A program made the position numbers and the translations under genes. Source: Artemisia argyi (lineage: Eukaryota; Streptophyta; Magnoliopsida; Asterales; Asteraceae). Taken from it: a stretch of 64,000 bases of DNA. Positions 1 to 12,369 of this stretch are shown piece after piece (the stretch's first letter is position 1; the number at the start of each line of letters is the position of its first letter). Location of the stretch: the NCBI GenBank assembly GCA_030686995.1, contig CM060693.1:115949728-116013727 (forward strand), written 5' to 3'. The notes below the pieces were generated by a model. It did no database searches. It was not told the origin of the DNA and worked only from the letters and a program-made list of their open reading frames with translations.

Positions 1-896
1 ATATATTAATGATATGGTAAATATTTCAAAATGTGTAAGAAATGGGAATTGGGGGGGGGGGGGGGGGGCTGCATCTAGTGAGAGAAAAGAAAAGAAAAGT
101 GGTATTTGTGTAAGATAGTTGTTAGTTATTGTATTATTATGTATATATTAATAGTTTTAGGGAATACCGGGTACCGAGTTAACTAAAAATAAATTTTAAC
201 GGAGTTAACCGGGACATAATAAAGTCTAAAAATTGTAAAAATAAGTTGGGTATAAATATTGAGTGTTTAGATAATTATTATTTAATTTCTACGAAAACCG
301 TCGTAATTTTAGTAAACTTACGATAATAATTAAATAAATTTCCAAAACACCGGGTAAATTAATATTATAAATTTTATATTATTAAAATGAATATAAAAAT
401 ATATTGGGATCATAGTCGGGAGTGTCGGACGTGTTAGTCACATTATTAATCGCGTGTTAACGTTTATTTATAAATAAATATACGTAAAAGTTAATTATAC
501 CAAAAGTATTAATTTAAATATTCTACGAGTGGAATAGTATGCAAGTGCCATAATGATAATATGCAGACTATTTCTGGTCCGTATGAAGTGTCCCAATGAT
601 AATACATGAATTCGCTTCTGAACCAATTTGGTTACGCGAAATTGAATACCCGTAAACTAAATTTACGATGAAATGAGTAAAGTACATGAATAGTGTTTTC
701 TCTTCGGAAATGAATAGTGTCATGTGAATAGTAAATTTTCTGAACGCTTCTCGAAATCTCAAACTGACACAAAAAATGATGAATAGTAAAAATGATGAAT
801 AGTGATCAGTGAATAGTAACTGATGAATTGTAACTTCCGAGATGAATAATGAAATTTCGATATCTGAACAAGGACCTGAAATTACGAGTTGTGACA
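1..896 (-). repeat. 3' LTR of the minus-strand gypsy element, cut by window edge
   Basis: Direct repeat of 8488-9370. Differences are a handful of point changes, a longer run around GATGAATAGTAAAA (about 778-790), and a different poly-G length near 51-68. Read on the minus strand the LTR begins TGTCACAACTCG at 896 and runs left out of the window. The word TGAATAGT (minus-strand ACTATTCA) occurs about eight times at 689-820, close to the U3 start, and the same cluster is present in the other LTR. Confidence 0.9.
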
Positions 897-911
897 GTCT
901 TCCCCTCTAAA
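897..911 (-). other. Polypurine tract of the minus-strand gypsy element
   Basis: The plus strand reads GTCTTCCCCTCTAAA immediately after the LTR end TGTGACA. On the minus strand this is TTTAGAGGGGAAGAC abutting the LTR start TGTCACA, the expected plus-strand primer position. It fixes the element's orientation together with the PBS at 6353-6364. Confidence 0.75.
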
Positions 912-2047
912 TGGAACTTCGTCCCGAAGTTAAGTTTTGGTTGGTCTCTGAAGTATATTCGGTAAAAAGACGGGGATACTTGAGTTGCATTTGGTCTTCC
1001 CGTTCCTAAGTAAATTCGGGACCTCTTCGAGAATTCCAGCGAACTTTCACGATAGGAATTTGAATTTGCTTCAACCGTTCGACCTCACGGTCCATGATTT
1101 CTACTGGTTCTCCTACCAGGTTTATATTCGTCATTGGGTTGGATTCCTTCCAATGGAATCATGAGTCACTAATCTGAAAGTCGTTTCTCGGGATTTGAAA
1201 TTGTGAAACATGTTTGTGAAATCTTGCTACTTTCCAACAAGGCTCAAGTCTGAGGGTTACTGGTCTACTTTGTCTGAAATATTAAATGGTCCAGTGTACA
1301 CCGAGTTTAACTTCCCGAATTTTTCTGAATGGTATCATACCTTTCCTAGACAGAACTTTTATCGTGACCTTACCACCAACTTGAAATTCTAAGGGTTTAC
1401 AACTTATCGACTTGTAACTGATTCTTGGTTTGTAGGAAGTTCCTAGTTATTTCGTGAGTGCTTACAAAAATAGTGAGTTTGGCTTTTTCCGCGTTCAGTC
1501 CGTCAATAGATGATCAGCGCTTCTTGAGGTTTACAATGTAATATGAGTAATATATGTTGATGAACTCTGTCAGAACTCAAATTTTATGTGTCAGCTGGTC
1601 GATTCTAAAATGAATCTTAAATGGTCCAATATACTAGAGGTTCAATCTCTCGTGTTACCAAATTCGTATCATGCCTCTCCAAGGCAAAGCTTTCAACTTA
1701 GTTCGTTCTCCCACTTGAATCTAGATGGTTTGCTGTTCAGGGATACCCAATCCGCATGATGTGCATCATGCTCCAACCCTACTTCTACCAGTTTCTCGTT
1801 GCTTGTAGCTGGTTCTTGACTTATGAAATTTCCTTTGTTGTTCCATAGTTTAGTTCTAGACCAGTGAATTTAACTTTCCAATTTCTGTCTGTAAATGGGT
1901 AATTGGTACTTCAACCATAAAGTGCCTCAAATAGTGTAGTCTCTACGCTCGTGCGATAACTATCGTTGCAAACGAATCTGATTTATGATAAATGGTTAGT
2001 CCAACCATTTCTAGAGTCAATCGCTCACTCTCTGAGCATATCTTTCC

Positions 2048-2120
2048 TATGTTTGAATTGTCCTCTCGATCTGACCATTGGTCTGAGGATGATAGGTGGT
2101 GTTTACATCTAAATGGGGTT
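2048..2120 (-). pseudogene. Integrase core remnant (Ty3/gypsy)
   Basis: The minus-strand translation from about 2117 to 2051 gives LDVNTTYHPQTNGQIERTIQ, which carries the Y-H-P-Q-T-x-G-Q-x-E-R signature around the catalytic Glu of Ty3/gypsy integrases. An in-frame stop (TAG) follows directly. This is the clearest protein evidence for superfamily and strand. Confidence 0.8.
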
Positions 2121-4204
2121 CCGAAGGAAATCCTAAAATGATTGCTAGAAGTCTGAGGTGATTCGATCACCTTTATCAGGAATAACTGAAACGGTTACAA
2201 TGAATCTGGTGGCTAATTCTACAATGTTATACTTTTCGAAAAGGGCGTTATACGGAGAAGGTAGAATAAGGATAACAATTTTTTTTTTTTGATTCCTTGT
2301 GTTTTGGTCTAATGGATGCTACGACATGTGTCTTTCTTTGCCCATTGTGCTTGGTCCCCATTGCTGATGTTTGTAATCGATCTCATATTCCAATATTCCT
2401 TATTGTCAAATCTCAAAGCCCTAAATGCATAAGCGAGGTATTATGGTGATTTGTCTTCAAAATTTATCTCACGATTTTGAGTTTTTGGTCGAAATCTTTT
2501 TCTGAATAAACGAATTTAGAAAATGGAACAAATGGTCTACTAAATAATATCTTTCTTGATGATTCAAAATTCAATAGTTATGACATGTGACGCGGTTTTC
2601 AAACATGTTGTGAGTAGGACTGTTTACCAAAGTTTGATGTTTAAATATTTCTCATTGTACAAATGGTTCTGCTAAATATTGGCTAAAAAGGATCGTATTT
2701 GTTCAAAATAGGCAATTCAAAATTATTTTCTACGAGATATGGGATTTGTATAAATACAATTTTGAAATCAACTTCATTTAAAAGTAAAAATACTAACAAG
2801 GATAAAATAGTAGGATAGGAAATGTTCGCATAAATGCATAGATGTCTAACATTCGGTTCCTGATATTGGAAGATGCCTATTGGGGATTATCTGGCAAAAC
2901 TACTAGCCTAGGTATTCAACCAACTTAAGTCCTGAAATGGTTTATCGTTGAAATTGTCATCACGTTGGCAAAAATGGAAGTGTCAATTGATACTATGTCG
3001 ATGAATGTCTATTTCATTTCCACATGAAGCTGAGGAGATATGCTTGGGCCTGATGCCTCTCTTGATGTATAGGTGAGGTTACCTAGAATCTCTTGAGGAC
3101 ACAACACTTTAGGGGAATCTATATCGATATCCATGATTCGAATCAATCATTCTTGGCGTAAACTCACTGCAGGGAAGTTTGCGTATAGATGAGGCCATGT
3201 TTAATTGGAATGCTTTACGGTATTGGTTAAGAGGCTTGGTTTATCTCTATAGTGTTGCTTAGCGCACCTTCACAGTGTGTTCGATCCTGCAACTCAATCT
3301 AGCTAGTACTTTTGAATGATAGAGCTGGACAACTAGGTCGGAGATGGTGGTTCGGATGGTCTCGTGGTATCTTAGAATTGTTGTTGAGTTATAAATTGTC
3401 TTACTGTATACTCCTAGTCTAGGTTAGTAGTTATGTAATCTTTTCATTGTTTTTCTTGTATTGAGGAATCCTCCTAGTAATTGATATGGGAAGTCTCTCC
3501 TAGGGAAATCAATGGAAAAATCCAACTTAATGACCGAGTAAGTGACAGGTGGGGTAAGTATCCAGTGAGGGTTTGTCAAAAAGAGATGTTTATGAAAAAG
3601 TTTATTTGTTTACAACGCTTTGGAATGAAGATTGTTATTAACAATCCCTAAAAAGTAATTATTTTCTTCATAGCATAATCCTTCCTGAATTATACATAGG
3701 TGATCAGGCTATGTATAATTGAGGACTAATGATGCAATGCTTGAGTTAGTCAAAATAGCATTATTATTATTATTTTTTTTAATTTTTTTCCCTCAAAAGT
3801 TTTAGATGGTGTTCAACGTTTTGTTTTGAAAAATGGTATTCTAGTCATTTCCTTTCAAGTAATATGAAAATTGTTTCGCATAATACTAGTAAATACTTGG
3901 TGCAATAACGGAAAAATCAATTTATAGGGTGGTAATAAAATAGTTTCTTTTAATAATTCCGTAAAATAATTTCCCCGTATGGTAGTAAAATAGCTTGAAG
4001 TAAAATTCGTTGAATGGTTTATTGGATACATGGGTGAATCTTATGGTATGGTAATAGTCTACTAATCCACTTATTTAAAGAATGTAAGCATCTTAGTTCA
4101 TAACAGGGCAGTGGTTTATGATTATGAAGTGGTCGAGAATATGGTAGTGATATTGAGAGCGTGAAGGATGAACGTATCGTTAAGGCATCTACAGTCCATT
4201 GAAA

Positions 4205-4480
4205 AGGATAGTCTATGTATGAAAGGATATAGGGCAGAAATTTGGTGCCAATGATTTGAAGTATTCGAGAATTTATACTAGGTAAAATTCTCAGGTTCAA
4301 ATGTGTGATCCCTCTAGGCATGACTAAAATGTATAAAGAATGGAAATTGTTGTACGGGTGATCTGAGTCAAGTAGGTACCACATCGAATGATGTTTTGAT
4401 TTGCCATGAATGCAAGCTAAATGTCTTATGGTCAGGTGGACTTCTCGATATCCTATCATGAAAATGAGGTCTTGTCCCAA
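4205..4480 (-). pseudogene. Reverse transcriptase remnant
   Basis: A 153-codon minus-strand open frame (4480-4019) contains, in the expected order, GYREVHL (RT motif normally GY-x-Q-x-R/L), LVMPRGIT (normally LVMPFGLT) and SYIDYPF (normally the -IDD- catalytic strand). The catalytic second Asp is replaced by Tyr and spacing is enlarged between the first two motifs, so the domain is dead. The match is weak but ordered and agrees with the integrase remnant downstream. Confidence 0.6.
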
Positions 4481-6352
4481 TGTGACTAAGCTATATCGGT
4501 CTCCGAAAAGAATATAAATTTTGTTGAGTAATTGTACCTTGATCTTTTAATCTAACGAACTTATACTAGCGTGAGGGTCTTATAATATGGAATGAGCGAA
4601 AAAGGTCGTAATTTGAAGTATTGGTGTTAAGGCATGGTGTATCAATATTGGCAATCTCTGGTAGAGGGGTTTCTTTCGCATCTAAGGTCAAATAGCAAGT
4701 AGGTATAGTGGTTGCTTTCGAGATTCGTTCATGTGTTATGCGTGTTCCTTCTTGGAGATATGGTTTCTAAAATTAACAACATTTATTTGAGTGAAACATT
4801 GTAAAATTTGGTCATAAATGTATCTTGGAGTGACTTTATTTGAAGTTTGTAATGAATATAGTTATGTAAAAGATGTGACTACGAAATATTTTGTATTTTG
4901 GTAAAAACAATATCTTATATATATATGTCTTTGGAAAAAGGGAGTTCAAGAAGATTGTTGCTTAAACAAACATGAGTTTTAAATCCAACCATTGAAAATC
5001 AATAATTTGTCGTACTTCGTAAGGTTTGCAAGAAATCTTTTTGTTTGTACAAACATTTAATTTGACTTTGACTTATTTGAATTGTTATTATCTCTGAAAC
5101 ACGAAAACTAGGGCAGTCACTCTTATCTTGGTCAACATGACCATTTAATCGTAAAGACATCTTCGTCTTTATTAATCCTATTGTCTTACTTGCATCTTCC
5201 CAAAGTTGTAATTACATGTCAAATCTACTAATATGACCACCTTGATCGGTAGAGTGTTGCTAGAGCGACTAATGATGTAATCATAGGCTTAGAATGTGGT
5301 GTAATCAAACTTGATAATGAAGGGAGAGTTGTGATGAGTTCCATTATGATGGTATAATACCGTTCAAGGCATCTTGTTGGTTTATTGTGTTATGGAGGTA
5401 TGAGTCGATCATATCTAAGATAATATAGAGTCCTTGTGATAGATGTCACCCTTGGGCGATTTGTTGCAGTTATTATTGTGTTCGTGAGGCTTGTGGTATT
5501 ATTCAGAGTGTATCGTCCAAACACTCATGGGTAATCTCAAATAATTAGAGGTCATCGTCTAACGATGAAGGGTAGTAGATTGTCAAGCAGCAGAGGCTCT
5601 TAAACTCTCGCCAACCTCAAACCTATAAGGTGGTGTAACGTATGGTAGATGGTAATGGTATGTCAAATAGCGGTTGCTTCTTAAGCGGCCTATCATATAT
5701 GGGTGTAGGGTCTCTGAGATGTGATGGTGTTAGTGGTGCTTTAGATGATGAGAACAAAGTTGCTGATGAAGAGATCCTAGTGAATGGAATACGACCCTCT
5801 TTCGCGCTATCTCGCGACATCTAAGAGGTAAAACTGAAGTACACACTATGGGGCGACCAATAGTGTAATAAGTAGTTGATGGTGGTGGTAGTACCTGAGT
5901 AGTAAGCGCCCTACTAGTGAAGGAAAGAAAACATACCATCTTCCTTCCAATAAGCATCCCAATAGGTCCATTAAGATTAAGTCTGAATATCCTACCAAAC
6001 GGCATTCTATGTATGGGCTGGATGATAGGAAAACCTTGTTCCTATAACAATTCAATGGTGCTAATGGCGACGTAAGTGTAACTGGTAGTACAATGGTAGT
6101 GGAAGATGAAAAGGCATCTTCAATGTCGAAATCCGACAAAAGGATGACAGGGTGGGTATCTGAAGACATGTCACTTGTAAACCAGGTCAACATAGTCATA
6201 TATATATATGAGTATGGGTATAAATAACTCGCACAATGTGTGCATGAAACAACATGTATAATGAATATGCACCTATGATGAAATGATGAGATGCTATGAT
6301 AATGTGGTTATAGTCTAGGGTCCATGATACATCCTAGTTCGCTATAACCTTA

Positions 6353-6364
6353 GCTCTGATGCCA
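6353..6364 (-). other. Primer binding site, initiator Met tRNA type
   Basis: Plus strand GCTCTGATGCCA, minus strand TGGCATCAGAGC, three bases inside the LTR boundary at 6368. The usual plant iMet site is TGGTATCAGAGC, so there is one transition. Confidence 0.8.
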
Positions 6365-6367
6365 ATC

Positions 6368-9300
6368 TGTCACACCCCTATAATACCTGAATGGCAGCGG
6401 AATGGAATACCTGGGGGTGACTGTTATAGCACCACAATTACAGTTACATTGAACGACCTAAAGTGTCGTTTGGGAAAATACATCGTTTGATCATTAAAAC
6501 ATGCAGAGTTTACAAAACATAGGTCCCAAAAAGGTGTTGCAAGTTTAAGAAAAACAAGTTCAATCCAGATCAAACGTTTCATAAGTGCAGGAAATATATA
6601 TATGTGAGACGCGTCGACTCCGCGACTCCATGAAGGTGCAAATGCATGCAAGCAGGAGCTACCTTAATAACCTGAAAATACATTGCTAAAACGTCAACAT
6701 GAATGTTGGTGAATTCCATAGGTTTGTAAGTTAAATCGTATGTACATTGACCACAAGTATAAGGTAAACCGACAAAATGTCAAAAGTAATACATTGGCTC
6801 TTAAGCTCATGACCCCGAAACTAGACGTTACTTGGCCCCAAATGAGTGTTTACCAGACACTCTAAATATATTAGACATGAAATGCATTCGTACCCATTGG
6901 AGCAACCCAAACACGAATGGAGGAGTCACCCTCAATAGATCTATTCACTCACTCTTGCTTGTAGATTAATTAACGGTCCATGATAATAAAGGAGACTTGT
7001 CATGACGTGGTAATAAGGCAACTTAAGCAATGTAAGGAATTAAATACTTTGGCATGTACAGAAAAAAAAGTAATGCAATGTATTCTCCCCCGTGGGATTT
7101 GAAATCAAATATGTAATTGAAAACGGGGCTATGAAAACTCACCTTAAGTGATAGTACGATGAGATGAAATGATCGGGACAACAAGGCACGAACACTAGCT
7201 GCAACCTAAATGAATGAATATGATCTACTTTAGATCATGAAATGTTGTAATGAATATTCATGCACATGATACCTATACCACTCGTAACTTGAAAATACTT
7301 GTTATCGTCAAAGTAGGTAATTTCCATACTTAGGAAAAATAAGTCTAATTAGAAGTATAGAAACTTGTCGTAATATATCGTATATAAAATGTTAGTGTTA
7401 TATTCCTCGTTTTGAAAACCTTAAAATAACGTCTAGTAGTCGCATAAATAAACCTTGGGTCGTACGTACTTCGTTAGTTAAGAATAAAATCCTTGAATAA
7501 GAAATGTAGAAAATATAGCATTTAGTACGTAGTTATATTATTTCTAGTAGTGACTAAATATATATATAGTTTTGACGATTTTAAAACGTGTATAACTTGG
7601 TCGTTTTAAGTTCATTTTCCTCGTTCTTTATATCCACGGATTCGTCTTAGTATGTGTTAATATATTTTCGATAGCTCGGCTCCTCTAGGTTACGTCTAAC
7701 GCCTCTATTTGTCGGTCGAAAATCGTCCAACAGCATGTAATTTTCAGAAAAATAGTTTTCGTCAATAAACTTGCAAAAATCATAACTCCTTCATTATAAG
7801 CTCATTTTAATCCGTTCTTTCGCCCACGGCTTCGTTTTTGAAAGTATTTTCTAAATCTTTGGTCAAACATTACCCATCACCTACTGAGTTTCCCACATTT
7901 TAAAAATAGGGACAGTAGGTATATATATATAGTTTCAAAAATCATTTCCATGGTTCCAAACTAGTTTCAACTTCAACCAAAACACTTTCAATCACCAAAA
8001 ATCTAGTCTAACCTTACCATACACCTTCTTAGGGTGTCATGGGTTCCTAAACATCATAAATCAAGTGGATCTAACAAGGATCTAACTATAATCTATTTCT
8101 AGGGCTCAAAAGTTAGATATGTATAAAATGGAGTGGTATAAATAACATATGCATGTAGATCTTGTACATATATCATATGAATCTTGAAAAAAACTTGGTA
8201 AAATTATAAAGATGAGTTTCATACACTTACTTGAAAGATTAGTGAGCTTTTGATGGTGAAAACCTAAGCAAACCTTGAGTTTGTATTATAAAACCCTAAA
8301 AGGAGTACAAACAATACTTGATAATTACTAGATCTTGGAAAATTAATATTTTCTTGCTTGTTCTTGTGTTGAGGCCGAGCACCACACCAAGAGAGAAAAA
8401 GAAAGTGTTACTTGCTTTTAGATCTTGAAATGGGGTGAAAATGAAGTGTTTTTGGTATATATATTATATATATTAGGCAAATAATTGATATATTAATGAT
8501 ATGGTAAATATTTCAAAATGTGTAAGAAATGGGAATGGGGGGGGAGGGGGGGGGGGGCTGCATCTAGTGAGAAAAAAGAAAAGAAAAGTGGTATTTGTGT
8601 AAGATAGTTGTTAGTTATTGTATTATTATGTATATATTAATAGTTTTAGGGAATACCGGGTACCGAGTTAACTAAAAATAAATTTTAACGGAGTTAACCG
8701 GGACATAATAAAGTCGTAAAAATTGTAAAAATAAGTTGGGTATAAATATTGAGTGTTTAGATAATTATTATTTAATTTCTACGAAAACCGTCGTAATTTT
8801 AGTAAACTTACGATAATAATTAACTAAATTTCCAAAACACCGGGTAAATTAATATTATAATTTTTATATTATTAAAATGAATATAAAAATATATTGGGAT
8901 CATAGTCGGGAGTGTCGGACGTGTTAGTCACATTATTAATCGCGTGTTAACGTTTATTTAGAAATAAATATACGTAAAAGTTAATTATACCAAAAGTACT
9001 AATTTAAATATCCTACAAGTGGAATAGTATGCAAGTGCCATAATGATGATATGCAGACTATTTTTAGTCCGTATGAAGTGTCCCAATGATAATGCATGAA
9101 TTCGCTCCTGAACCAATTTGGTTACGTGAAATTGATTTCCCGTAAACTAAATTTACGATGAAATGAGTAAAGTACATGAATAGTGTTTTCTCTTCGGAAA
9201 TGAATAGTGTCATGTGAATAGTAAATTTTCTGAACGCTTCTCGAAATCTCAAACTGACACAAAAATGATGAATAGTGATCGGTGAATAGTAACTGATGAA

Positions 9301-9370
9301 TAGTAACTTCCCGAGATGAATAATGAAATTTCGACATCTGAACAAGGACCTGAAATTACTAGTTGTGACA
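6368..9370 (-). repeat. 5' LTR of the minus-strand gypsy element (3.0 kb)
   Basis: Bounded by TGTCACACCCC at 6368 and TGTGACA at 9370, so the termini form a 7-bp inverted repeat (TGTCACA/TGTGACA). The part overlapping the other LTR (8488-9370) is nearly identical to 1-896. It holds a poly-G stretch (about 8538-8557), and the ACTATTCA word cluster recurs near 9178-9300. Short open frames here differ between strands, have no recognisable domain, and are treated as chance. Confidence 0.85.
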
Positions 9371-9751
9371 TAAAAAGCGTATGAAATTACACATCATCAA
9401 ATATCCCTACACTTGGGATTTGTTTGTCCTAAAAAAATGTGCTTTTATCCTTATTAAATTACAAGTTAGGAGGCATTTAGCATTCTTAAAGAATTGATTA
9501 TGGCATAACCCATTTGATAGACACTTTTAACAGTAATCAAGCATGAAACATATAAGGCTAGCACCTCACAATACGCGTTTGGAAATCTCTCGGTGTATAT
9601 GATGGTGTATATATAACAAGTGGAAACGAAAAATTCACTCACGTACCATGACACAGTGTAAAGGTTACCATAGGCTTGATAAAGATCAAACCTCCATCAT
9701 TTTCGCATAAGCACCTAGAGTTTCCAATCAAAGAGGTTTTTACAAGGGTTG
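9371..9751 (-). mobile_element. 3' end fragment of a second minus-strand gypsy element
   Basis: Read on the minus strand this piece has AAGTGTAGGGATATT followed by TGATGATGTG at about 9399. In Tat/Athila-type elements a purine tract like this sits directly before an LTR starting TGATG. Only about 29 bp of that LTR remain before the neighbouring element's LTR starts at 9370. The remaining 350 bp are non-coding. Both sides are cut by later insertions: the 1-9370 element on the left and element A on the right. Confidence 0.5.
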
Positions 9752-9954
9752 TGATGACATCAAATAGGTACATATTATTGTCATCATTTGTCCTATATAT
9801 TTGACTTGTTTTATATTATTAACTATGAGAATTGATAATTAATCATTTAGTTTAGTAATTCTCAGGTAAAAACAAGCATTTGGTGAAAGTTAGAGATTTG
9901 GACAAAATATGAAGCTAAATGATCAAGATTGGAAAAGTCTACTGAGCTGAAGGA

Positions 9955-10205
9955 GATACGTCGTATCATTCTCTATAGGTATGCTGTATTGCTATACTTA
10001 GATGAATTCGAAGACCATCGCCTGACTTTGAATAATGCGCCGCATGTAATTAATTATCCCATGCATAGCATATGAAACTTTGGTCAACGAAGAAGAACCA
10101 ACTTGTTCTAGCCCAGATATGCCGCATTACATATCTGACATACGGCGCATCACTCTCAAGACTTCACCAAATACAATCCAAGATACTAAAAGACATGTGC
10201 CGCAT
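9955..10205 (+). repeat. Array of TACGGCGCAT-like words in element A LTR (left part)
   Basis: At least five near-copies in about 250 bp: GATACGTCGTATC (9955), ATGCGCCGCAT (10035), ATGCCGCAT (10120), TACGGCGCAT (10141), GTGCCGCAT (10197). Copies occur in both orientations and differ mainly at CpG positions, as expected from deamination. Confidence 0.6.
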
Positions 10206-10564
10206 TGTTGGGAATTATAGATTTGAAGATTTGAAGATTACAAAACAAACAACTAGAAGTGAAGAAAGAAGAAACAAGAGGGGCCTAATATGTAATTGTT
10301 AGATAGCTTTCATAGGAAGCTACGGTTTGTAACCTCCCTCTATTATACAAAGAGGGTAGGCGTTTAGGTTACAAGTATCTCTTTCATAGCTAGTCTCTTC
10401 AATGAGAGTCTAGAAACGCATACAGCGTGTAGTAGTGTAGTAGTAGTAATAGTTTATTTTATGTTTTAATAAAGAAAACCTTATTAGTAATGTTCTTGTT
10501 CTTATTCCGCTGTGCTTATTAACATTACTAATCCTAGAAGAGCTTAAACGATCTTGATTCTACA
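10206..10564 (+). repeat. Left LTR of the chimeric copia-type element
   Basis: TGTTGGGAATTATAG to GATTCTACA, 359 bp, followed by TTGGCATCAGAGC. TATA-like sequence (CTATTATACAAAG) lies near 10338. Its body is not a copy of 12370-12838. Confidence 0.7.
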
Positions 10565-10566
10565 AT

Positions 10567-10578
10567 TGGCATCAGAGC
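10567..10578 (+). other. Primer binding site (initiator Met tRNA type)
   Basis: TGGCATCAGAGC two bases after the left LTR end, one change from the common plant iMet site. Confidence 0.75.
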
Positions 10579-11640
10579 ACAGGGGGCTTGTGATATCTAG
10601 GGTTTATTCAAGGTTTTCATTATCAATTAAGAGCAGTTTCAAAGAAGAGCAGATCTGGTTGTCATAGAGAAGCAGCGTTGAAAAGGTTCAGAGGTATCGA
10701 TTTTTATTAATGTTTATTTGTGGCAGTAAGTTGTTGATATGTTTGTCGAATCTGATTGGTTGATGCAAACAACACATCCTCGTATTATTAATGAACTTTT
10801 GTTGGGTGTGATTATTAAATTAAACCTCGTATATTTTAAAAGATTGTGGGTTTCGGTGTGATGCGGTGCAAAGTAAATACAATGGTCTTGAATGATGATT
10901 GGATGAATCATTAATAGGTTGTTGGAAACATATGACTGTTGGTTAAAATATTATGGATTGTTTATTTGTCATTCATCACATGATAGGAGAATTTGGATTT
11001 AATTATCCTCGTACATGATCGAGGGTCAAATGTTAATTGGTTTTGTCGTGGCTTGCATGGTGAATTTCATGGAATTGGTGATTTAATGATTTCAACAGAT
11101 TTGTGTTATTGTTAATTATCAATTGAATCAAGGAGACTTATATTGGTTGTCATATTTGTTGATTGATTTATCATTATTATTCATGTTCTGATTAGTCGAG
11201 ATTAATTAATGGGTCGATGAGTATCTGTTATAATTATTGGGTCTACTGTTCCAAAAAGCGAGGTCAAAGTCAGATTTGTGCAAACAAGGTGCTACAGTTG
11301 TGTTGTCATTGATTAAGAAGAAGCCTTGTAAAGCTGTTGTTGATCGCAAGTGGGAATTGAATATGGCAAATGCCTCGTACTCATTAATGGTCAAATGTAC
11401 ATTTATCATTCACGAGGTACTGATTTGATTATTATACGAGTGTGTGGGGCTGGTGTACTATTAATGGTGAATTGGGGTGAATTAATTGTTTGTTGGTTTG
11501 ATGTTACTGCTGGCGGATATATATTTTGTTACTGCTGATTGTGAGTAAGAATGTATTGAGCTGCTGATTCGTCTTGATACTGATAGGTTATGTATAGTCT
11601 TTTGTATGTTGTATGCAGGTTTTGGTGTTGGCTATTTCCA
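10579..11640 (+). other. Non-coding leader of the chimeric copia-type element
   Basis: No frame longer than about 67 codons and no recognisable protein. GTTACTGCTG-like words appear at about 11503 and 11528, and GAGCTGCTGATT at about 11558. They resemble the words clustered in the right LTR's U3. Confidence 0.5.
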
Positions 11641-11654
11641 CACCTTCTCTGGTT

Positions 11655-12110
11655 ATCAACTTACCTGATGTTGACTATTCCATCAAAAAGTTGGCTAGTC
11701 CAAAGGGTATAGCTTTGGTAAAGACAAGTCAAATCTGTTGATAGCTGTAATAGTTTGCTAAAAACTATTGGGTACTCAACTCACCCATGCTTAACAGCTG
11801 AGAGTTGGATGGTTGTCAATTGACCATGGATTTTTCCTTATGGATTCCCAATAATTGACTAGCCCACAAGTGTATGGCTGGTGGTAAACGCAGTGGAAAA
11901 CCATATTTGGTATTCAATTTACCAAGGTGATTTAATCAACCAAATAATTGACTAGTCCTGAGCAAATGGCTACAGGTAAAGACAACTCAAATCCGTTTAT
12001 AGCTGACGATTTGCTAAAAATCATATGGTCATCAGTGTACCATAGTTTTCAAACTTAAACATTTGGCTACTCCAGTAGTGATGGCTATTGGTAAAGAGAC
12101 ATCAAATCCA
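11655..12110 (+). repeat. Hairpin repeat module, copy in chimeric copia-type element
   Basis: Three to four imperfect copies of a unit containing TTGGCTAGTCC, TGGTAAAGAC, CAAATC(C/T)GTT, a small hairpin, and a (T/C)ATCA(A/G)-type tail. Hairpin 1 has arms AATAGTTT (11749-11756) and AAACTATT (11762-11769). Hairpin 2 has arms ACGATTT (12006-12012) and AAATCAT (12018-12024), with one C/A mismatch at a former CpG. The last copy (12045-12105) is closely matched at 47825-47880 in gypsy element G3. Confidence 0.7.
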
Positions 12111-12358
12111 TTATTTTCTATGATTCACCTCTCACAGGAGTTAACACACCTGGATGTGATGAGAATAGTATGAAACTAACATGTTTTGATGTACAATTTG
12201 TCATTTGTTGCTGCAAAGACCTGAAGGTTTCATGTTTGCCATTCATAGAGATGTGGTTATTTAGAGTCTTTGCTGCTGCTGTTCGAATTCAATCCTCTTG
12301 GTGTGTCACTTTAAAGATCTATCAAGAATCTTGAACTTAGCCATGTCAAATTCAAGAT

Positions 12359-12369
12359 TAGGGGAGGAT
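12359..12369 (+). other. Polypurine tract
   Basis: Purine run TAGGGGAGGAT directly before the right LTR start TGTTGGG at 12370. The same AGGGGAGGAT-T precedes the 3' LTR of element P at 41408. Confidence 0.75.

Larger units (their letters stand above)
897..6352 (-). pseudogene. Degenerate gag-pol interior of the minus-strand gypsy element
   Basis: About 5.5 kb between LTRs, the right size for a gag-pol polyprotein, but no frame stays open beyond about 150 codons. Two places are recognisable on the minus strand: an integrase core piece at about 2048-2120 and reverse-transcriptase pieces at about 4205-4470. The segment at 5846-6199 reads as an open minus-strand frame just after the PBS and sits where gag should start, but I cannot match it to a gag domain. 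Stops and frameshifts are spread throughout, so this copy is old and inactive. I see no host gene within it. Confidence 0.7.
1..9370 (-). mobile_element. Decayed minus-strand Ty3/gypsy LTR element (chromovirus/Tekay-like)
   Basis: Positions 1-896 repeat 8488-9370 almost base for base. Both copies end in TGTGACA on the plus strand, so the pair are LTRs. On the minus strand an initiator-Met-type primer site (TGGCATCAGAGC) follows the LTR at 6353-6364, and a purine tract (about 897-910) precedes the other LTR. Coding remnants between them also read on the minus strand and are of Ty3/gypsy type (YHPQT..GQ integrase motif at about 2050-2117). The Met PBS and roughly 3 kb LTRs suggest a chromovirus such as Tekay, but I did not find a chromodomain. 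The left LTR is cut by the window edge. No intact ORF remains. Confidence 0.85.

Noticed and set aside
51..68. Poly-G run as a G-quadruplex element
   Set aside because: Present in both LTRs but at different lengths (also 8538-8557) and without spaced G-tracts; more likely homopolymer slippage.
4019..4480. 153-codon minus-strand ORF as a separate gene
   Set aside because: It contains ordered but degenerate RT motifs and is part of the dead gypsy pol, not an independent gene.
10567..10578. tRNA gene fragment
   Set aside because: Only the 12-base primer complement is present, adjacent to an LTR end; no cloverleaf.
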